NCBI GenBank assembly: GCA_014529385.2
Contig: CM043944.1
Coordinates: 89,719,384-89,783,383 of the forward strand
From: Adiantum capillus-veneris
Lineage: Eukaryota > Streptophyta > Polypodiopsida > Polypodiales > Pteridaceae
Reading direction: 5' to 3'
Length of the DNA: 64,000 nt
The notes beneath the pieces were generated by a model. That model did not search any database and was not told where the DNA came from. It was given only the letters and a program-made list of their open reading frames with translations. Each line of letters begins with the position of its first letter. The stretch's first letter is position 1. Below, piece by piece: positions 57,247 to 64,000 of this stretch. The position numbers were made by a program, and so were the translations under genes.

Positions 57247-59272
57247 ACCGTCTCTGCTTCTATTCTCTCCACTTTGGCGATGGCAACTGCCCCGTTGCTT
57301 CCCTGAAGTCGTCCTTCTCTGGCATTCAGGCGCAGGGCATGCCCTCCCTCCCTCTCTAGTTATGATCCGCCCGCTCTCTCAGAGTTGAGGCGAGCGGTGG
57401 CATTGCTGCAAGCGCTCTCACACACACAGGGCGTAGCTCTCACTTGGCATTGCTGCAAGGCGAGAAGAACCAAGCACATGCAAGACCACCAAGCAGCAAC
57501 TCTACTCCTTAGAGAAATGGTCAGCTTCAAGTGATACCTATGATGCAGGTCCTACTGGATTGGCAATCTGGGTGGTCCTACGTTGCATTATTGTCGTGTA
57601 CCGCTCTTTGTCTTGTACCAAAAAAGACCAGTTAATAGTTGCGAGTTTCAATTAAAGTGGAGCACAATTCTGATGCCGAGCAATTAGAGATGCATGGCAC
57701 ACTCTATGATTTGCCTTGGCCTCTTTGTTGGAGCAGGTGATGTTTACTTATTTGGTTTCTATCGCCATAACCTGAGCTCTGCAAATTAAAGCATTGCAGT
57801 TACTACTAGATACAAAGCTTCGATAGCCTTTGCTATCGCCATAGCCAAAGCTGCAGAAGGCCCCCTTGTCAGAGCTCTGACATGCGCTCTAAAGCGGCTC
57901 TCTGGAGTGAGGAGAAGGCAAGCCGTCCTCGTCATCATTGAGGGATTCAAATCTTCGGTGTTTGTGCGTGTCGACGATGACAAGTCATTCAGAAAGGTGG
58001 CGAACAGGCTAAACAAGATTGGAACACGGAGAGCGCCGGAAGCAATGATGTGCAGAGCAGTATTGAATTCAAATCACGTGCTGGACCCTTGTCTAGTGCT
58101 GAAGTCCGAGTGCCATATCCAGAGAAGGCCATCATCATTGAGGCTTGCCAAAAACAAAAAAGCAGAGGTAGTTGCCAAGGAGGGGTCTTCGGGATCTTAC
58201 TAGATTAGTATCCTTGATGCATATTTTATGGGAACTCTTTAGAGTTAGATATGCTCAGCTTTCCTTTAAGTCATCCCGACAGTGAGAGCTACAGGGAGAC
58301 ACAACATGCTAGTATGGGCATATGACACCATGGTTTCAATAACATGGCTTCAACATGGATAGACTCACCTCTGTTTCAGTACTCTTTGCATGCACCCTCC
58401 CTAACTCTCTCACGGAGAGAGGTCACTAGAGTATATGGCGAGATTTGATTCAGCTAGATACCAGGAGCACAAGAATACAGCCGATACAAGAGGTGGACAA
58501 GATAATTAATTTCTACAGAGAGCATCTTCTACAACTAATAGAGAATGGATATGTGATCAGACCGGCCTATTAGGACACTCATTTATCGTATGGGATACGA
58601 TGTGCTATTGGTCAGATACACACATCGTTGCATCAGCTAGAGATTGAGATTGGTAGATTTAGGAGAGTACTAGCAAAGATCAGTATATGCTAGTTGTGTC
58701 AAATAGTGCCAGAGACAGAGTCATGAAATATCAAGATCATTGATTCCTCGGGTTGTTTTTGTTAGAGCTATGCAGACACAGGGAGAGTGCCTTGAGGAGA
58801 TCATGCAGTGGGAGACGTTCACAAGGGGAGATCATTGACTTCTTCAGAGCAGGGACTTAGCAGCCAAATGAGCATGCTTCATAGCAGACTTCAAAGCGAA
58901 CTTATACTAGAGGTATATTAGCTGACAGATCCATTGAGCTTGGGAGAGCTCGATGCCCTCGTAGACCATGATATTGATGGAGGCTCCGTCATAGGACCAA
59001 GACTATTCTAGCACGACATGAGAGAGGCCCCATATCACTATTTACTGAGGTGGACATTGTCAAAGCTCTTCAACGACCGATGCAATACTTTCTAGGATAA
59101 CACCCAATGTGAGGCATTCTCAAGCATTGATGATGATGATGATAATTTTAGTCTCACACTTCGTTTTTATTTTTGTGCCAAGACATTGGATTAGATCCAC
59201 TAAGATTGTATCAATTTGGTCTCATAGGTCATTTTGGCCTTTTGAAGACGTTTAATATAGCATTTCATTTCA

Positions 59273-59312
<40 letters not shown>

Positions 59313-59349
59313 AGCTGATCATCAAGGACTTGTATTGTCTTCTCTAGAG
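57247..59349. other. No gene recognised; (GT)n microsatellite
   Basis: A frame at 57907-58203 (98 codons, basic C-terminus) is the longest here and matches nothing I recognise. An overlapping opposite-strand frame at 57786-58016 is equally unremarkable. A (GT)n tract lies at 59275-59308. Confidence 0.45.
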
Positions 59350-59691
59350 CTGTTTGTTGTCCCACAAGAGCTCCCAAAAATCTGCCTAGAAGTCGGACGT
59401 GAGACCCCCTCTTGCTAGTGAGTCGTTGCAGTATGGCGAGCCTCTCTCCTCGTTGCCAGTATGTGACGACCCAACCGAGCTGTGCACTAAAAAAAGGGCG
59501 TCCCCGGCTAATTGGCTGACATGAAGGGATCCTGCGAGAACCACTCCCCCGTTTTCACTACACTCGTACGAAAGGGCAGTTCTGCCAAGCCTAGAGCCAC
59601 CAATGTCCTATCTCAAGATCAATTGGGTCGGGGTCTGTGACACAGATCCTCCCACTGATGCCCACAACTCTAATCTGCTGAAAGAACACTC
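59350..59691 (-). pseudogene. LINE 4 fragment (ORF2 C-terminal region) cut by the copia element
   Basis: Plus-strand blocks such as GTGAGACCCCCTCTTGC, TATGTGACGACCCAACCGA and GATCCTCCCACTGATGCCCA match LINE 1 at 9735-10035 and LINE 2 at about 31095-31390. It ends exactly at the copia LTR (59692). The rest would lie beyond the copia element, outside the window. Confidence 0.75.
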
Positions 59692-59885
59692 TGTTGGGGT
59701 ATAAAGCCCAATGTGGTCGCCCAGGTAAGTGGGCGGGCCGCCAGGTATGTACACATGTTCTTTTGTAAAAACCTAATAAGAACTCACTATGCTCTACACA
59801 TTACAGTAGAGCGAGTTCACCATATCGTCGTGCTCTTCTTCTCGCACTCTCTCTCGCGTCGCACTTCCGCTCGTACTCCTTCAAC
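59692..59885 (+). repeat. 5' LTR of the copia element
   Basis: About 194 bp, starting TGTTGGGGTATAAAG, just after LINE sequence and ending before the PBS. It is short for a full-size copia element. The end is inferred from the PBS position. Confidence 0.65.
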
Positions 59886-59899
59886 TGGGATCAGAGCTC
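59886..59899 (+). other. Primer-binding site of the copia element, one mismatch
   Basis: TGGGATCAGAGCTC, one base from the initiator-Met consensus TGGTATCAGAGC. Confidence 0.65.
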
Positions 59900-60965
59900 A
59901 GATCGAGGCTTGGGGCAGCACTGCAGGAGGCTAGAGTCACCAGCTCAGATTGGAGTGAAATTCGACAGGCGAAGATACGGCCCCATATCCTGTGGGCGAG
60001 CCCGAAGGGCTCGCGCTCGGTGTTCGCAGATTTTCATTTTGAGGTCATCTCGGCCACCGTTCGGCTTCGACAAAGGTCTGCGCAGGCCATTTTCGACTAC
60101 GTGGTCTTGGCGGGTGCAGATCCGACTCTGCAAATTTGGGGTTTTTGGCCTACGACTGCAGGTGCTGAGGATATCGACACTCCCAGAGTGTTGATTTGTG
60201 GCTGTCTACACATCGAAGGACGGCTCACAGTTCTTGGAGGCGTGTCACATACGACACGAGCGCATCTACACAGACTGTAGGCAACATCCACTAGTTCATC
60301 AGGTAGCTTGTGTTTGCTGCTTGATATTCCAGATTTCATCCTGACATTGCAGGTACTTCCACATGGGATGTATTGTCAGAGATGATGTATGTCTGTTGAG
60401 GGTTTGCTGGCTGTGAGTCACGCAACAAACAACCGCCGCAGCGGTTACAGCATACAGTGGGAAATTTGTGGATGTATGACTTTGTGGGAAGTCTATGTAC
60501 TGTCAGATTTACTGCAGTCTTTGTTGAAGGTCGAGTGAGGTTTTATTGAGCAGGGGGATTCTCGAATGTTGAGATCCTTTCGGTGATACAGGTCTTGGAG
60601 CGATCCCTCGAGCACCCTTAGATAGGCAGCTAGGATGTATTGACTGTGAGTTAGACAGTTGGGATTGCATCTTTGCTTTACTGCCGTTGAGGCATTGTCG
60701 CAGTCTATGCTTAAAAGACAGTGACAGGACAGTCAGAGACAGTACAGGTGCAGGACAGGTTTACCCGCAGCTTACAGTGTCAGAGAGACAGTGTTTTTGA
60801 GCTATTTTTTGGTCTGTTTAAAAGTACACCAGAGCCATTTTACAAAGGAGACTCTGCCGAAATTTACGCAGAATTGGTTCATTTGACAGGTTGATATTGG
60901 TTCAGAGGTCAGTTTAAACTCTGCCGAATTTTTCCCAGGAAAGTAAACCACTGTGAAGCATAGCT
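59900..60965 (+). other. Copia leader, non-coding
   Basis: Sequence between PBS and gag with no convincing frame. A repeated TCTGCCGAA(A)TTT motif lies near 60852 and 60921. Confidence 0.5.
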
Positions 60966-63900
60966 ATGGCTGGATCATAGGACACTGCTCTTTACAATAT
61001 CAAGAAGCTGGATGGAACCAATTTCCCATTGTGGAAGAAGCAGATTTGGCACGTGTTGGTACAAAAGAAGCAGATAAAACCTATAAAGCTCAAAGGGATA
61101 AAACCAGAAGATATGGACAAAGATGAATGGAGCGAAATGGATGAATTGGCACTTTCTACCATTATGCTGACTTTGGCAGAAAGCATTTACTTCAATGTAG
61201 CAGACAAGATGTCGGCTTATCAAGCATGGTTAAAGCTGAGTGATCTTCATGAGAAGCAGAGTGCAGCTTCACAGGTATACTGGCTTAAGAAGCTTGTTGA
61301 TTTGAAGATGAAAGAAGGGACACCTATGTCCAATCATCTGAATGAATTCAACACAATCTACAGTCAGTTGTCAGCTCAAGGTGTCAAGTTTGATGAACCT
61401 GTTAGAGCTATGTTCCTGTTGATCACATTGCCGGAAAGTTGGGACACTTTTCGCACAGCTTTGAGTAATTCTGCACCTCCAGATGGTTTGAACATAGCAG
61501 GTGTAGAAGGAAGTCTGCTTACTGAAGAAACCAATAGAAAGACAATGGACAAAGGCAAAGGAACAGTCTTAGTTGTCAGGGGAAGGACCAAAGAAAAGTA
61601 CAAAGGTGGAAAGAGGAATCAGTCTCGTAGCAAGTCCCGCAGTGCTAAAGGCAAGAGTGACATAGAATGCTACCATTGTGGCAAGAAGGGTCACATGAAA
61701 AGAGACTGCAGAGAATGGAAAGCAGAAAAAGGCAAAGAGAAAGCTGAAGACCATGGTGAGAAGAACAAGTCCTCAGTGAAGATTCAAGAAATAAATGTGA
61801 CAAACACTGTTGCAGAGGATGACAGTCTAGTGTCAGGAGACATCTACTTCTTGAAGAATACAATGGACTCAGCTCTTCTTACAGCATCTGATGGAAATGC
61901 ACTGAATGACTGGATTATAGACTCAGGGGCATCACTTCATGTGTCTCCAAACAAGGAGTGGTTTACTTCTTATGTGACCACTAAAGATCATGTTCGGCTA
62001 GGCAATGGGCAGACATGTGAGATCTTAGGTGTTGGAGATGTTCAATTGAAGTTTCAGAATGGCTCTTCTTTCACGCTGAAGAATGTGAGATATGTTCCCG
62101 CAATTACAAAGAGCTTGATCAGCACAGGTTTACTTGATGATGCTGGCTACGTCACCACTTTTGGACAGAACATGTGGAAGATATCCAAGGGTTCTATGAC
62201 AGTAGCACATGGAGTAAAGTCTGGAGGACTTTACATGATTTATGTATCAAATGTCTCTAAAAATGTAATCAATGTAACCGAGCAGCCGAACATTTCTTTG
62301 TGGCATAGCCGGTTAGGACATATGTCCAAGAAGGGAATGGAAATCTTGTCTCGTTCTGGTTATTTGTCTGGCTTTTCATTTAATGATTTTGAATTCTGTG
62401 AACATTGTCTGTATGGTAAGCAAACACAGTAGCCACATAAGCATAGAAGCAGTAGAAGAGATACACAGTTGGCACTTGTTCATAGTGATTTGTGTGGACC
62501 TATGCCTAACCTATCTCTAGGGGGAGCTTCTTACTTTATGACATTTATAGATGATTACTCGAGGAAAGTATGGGTTTACTTTCTCAAGCACAAGGATGAA
62601 GCGTTTAGTGTTTTCAAAACGTTTGTGACACTTGTGGAGAATCAGAGTGGCAAGAAGCTTAAATGCTTACGCACTGACAATGGTGGAGAGTATGTTTCAA
62701 AGGCCTTTCAGGACTTTTGTGAGTCAAAAGGTATAAAACGTGAACTTACTGCTCCTTACAATCCTCCTCAAAATGGTGTTGCTAAGAGGATAAATAGGAC
62801 CATACAAGAGAAGGTCAGAAGTATGTTGTTTAATGCACAGCTGCCAAATGGGTTTTGGGCTGAAGCTGTATCAACAGCTGTTCATCTTGTAAATAGATCT
62901 CCTAGCAAGGTTTTGCAGAAGGATTCAGTACCAGAGATGGTATGGTCAGACAAAATGCCCTCATACAAGCATCTCAGAGTCTTTGGCTGTGAGGCATATA
63001 CTCACGTTCCAAAGAAATTTAGGAACAAATTTGAGCCAAAGAGTAGAAAGTGCATCTTTCTAGGCTATGGTAATTCTGGTGAGATGGCGTACAGACTTTG
63101 GGATCCCGAATCCAGAAAGGTTGTCCGCAGCAATGATGTTCACTTTTATGAATCCAAATATTATTCTAAACCAGAGAGGGTTGAGGAGATTAGAAGAGTT
63201 GTCTTCCAAGAAGATGGACCTACACGTGCAAGACAAAATGTCAGGGCTCAAGAGGAGCAAGGACAGGATAGAGTGGAACCACAGGTTGTGGCTGAGCCTG
63301 AGCCACCTATTGTGCGTAGATCTGGAAGTGTCACGCGACCTCCTGATAGCTTTGTTCCATCTATGAACTATGTCATGTTGACTGATTGCAATGAGCCTTC
63401 ATGTTACAAGCAAGCAGTGCAAATGAAGGACTCCGGGAATTGGCAATTGGCCATGCAGTCAGAGATGACAGCTCTGCATAAAAACCAGACATGGAAGCTA
63501 GTTAAATTACCACGGGGCAAAAAAGCTCTACCCTGTAAATGGGTTTACAGGTATAAGATCACCGCTCATGATAGTCAACCAAAGTACAAAGCAAGGCTTG
63601 TTGCCAAGGGCTTTAAGCAAGAACAAGGCATTGACTTTGATGAAGTCTTCTCTCCGGTGGTCAAAATGACTACATTGAGATACTTTCTTGCATTGGTTGC
63701 AATATTAGATTTGGTGTTGCACCAAATGGATGTCAAGACAGCGTTCTTGCATGGTGATTTAGATGTGGAAATTTACATGCAGCAGCCAGAAGGGTTTGTT
63801 GAGAAAGGCAAGGAAGATTGGGTATGCCAGTTGTTAAAGAGTCTTTATGGCTTAAAACAATCACCGAGGGCATGGTACCATAAATTCCACAAGTTTATGC

Positions 63901-64000
63901 TTTCTCAAGGCTACAAACGTAGTGAGTTCGATCACTGTCTATATACAAAGAAGGCTAAGGATGGCAGTTGGCTGATCCTTATTTTGTATGTGAATGACAT
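60966..64000 (+). pseudogene. Ty1/copia gag-pol, partial, with stops and catalytic changes
   Basis: One frame runs from ATG 60966 to the window end, interrupted only by TAG at 60978 and 62430. Gag (LDGTNFPLWKKQI onward) has the CCHC knuckle CYHCGKKGHMKRDC near 61670. Protease has an intact DSG in WIIDSGASLHV. The integrase finger (HSRLGHMSKKGM, CEHCLYGK) is followed by the core with HSDLCGP and RTDNGGEY. The catalytic Glu of the usual GVAER is Lys (62784-62786, GVAKR). RT has KWVYRYK, ARLVAKGF, QMDVKTAFLHGDL and SLYGLKQSPRAWY; the final box reads YVND (63987-63998) instead of YVDD. All of these are single C-to-T or G-to-A changes. It is otherwise well preserved. Confidence 0.92.

Larger units (their letters stand above)
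59692..64000 (+). mobile_element. Ty1/copia retrotransposon, 3' part outside the window
   Basis: It has a short 5' LTR, a PBS, a ~1.1-kb leader and one gag-pol frame in the order gag, protease, integrase, RT, which defines Ty1/copia. It is inserted in a LINE fragment. The window ends inside the RT catalytic box. Confidence 0.92.

Noticed and set aside
57786-58203. Overlapping plus- and minus-strand frames of 98 and 76 codons
   Set aside because: No recognisable domain, no splice support, and symmetrical coding on both strands.
1-64000. tRNA, rRNA, riboswitches and bacterial-type operons
   Set aside because: No cloverleaf, rRNA core sequence or riboswitch was seen; the content is that of a plant nuclear genome.

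Overview
The window is nuclear DNA of a land plant: one split host gene surrounded by nested, mostly inactivated retroelements. It carries plant-type LINEs (DUF4283 plus zinc-knuckle ORF1), chromodomain Ty3/gypsy elements, a Ty1/copia element, and Penelope-like elements (PLEs). The host gene reads as DNAAF4/DYX1C1, a cytoplasmic assembly factor for ciliary dynein arms. In plants such genes are expected only in lineages with swimming sperm (bryophytes, lycophytes, ferns, cycads, Ginkgo). With the large TE-filled introns, a fern or another genome-rich motile-sperm lineage is my best inference; I cannot name a species.

Layout. 1-130: minus-strand start of an LTR element (PBS and gag N-terminus), cut off. 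133-4211: plus-strand Ty3/gypsy chromovirus pol with four in-frame stops, then its 3' LTR. 4212-5930: no gene seen. 5931-16712: PLE copy 1, split by a 6.8-kb minus-strand LINE (8879-15679) with a perfect 18-bp target duplication. 16713-21795: PLE copy 2, head-to-tail behind copy 1. Both PLE 3' ends carry a hammerhead ribozyme motif, exactly 5,080 bp apart. 21794-23985: local duplications, a ~190-200-bp tandem repeat and a CT microsatellite.

23986-29877: six exons of the DNAAF4-like gene, phase-consistent over 294 codons. Its first exons (CS domain) and its last exon(s) were not found. The following intron holds a MITE-like element split by a second LINE (30237-36287, again an 18-bp TSD), then an old LINE 3' fragment (about 36640-37240). 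37501-46155: complete Ty3/gypsy element with two LTRs and TSD CCACT. 46161-50606: non-coding DNA with microsatellites, an LRR-protein fragment and three related fold-back hairpins. 50612-57241: complete minus-strand Ty3/gypsy element with TSD TGGCC, damaged in RT. 57247-59340: no gene recognised. 59350-59691: LINE fragment cut by a Ty1/copia element (59692 to the window end).

The elements show a clear order of events: PLE tandem before LINE 1; MITE before LINE 2; LINE fragment before copia. Nearly all have catalytic lesions or stop codons, many looking like C-to-T/G-to-A transitions as expected for methylated, silenced repeats. The most notable item is the pair of ribozyme-bearing, apparently endonuclease-less plant PLEs.
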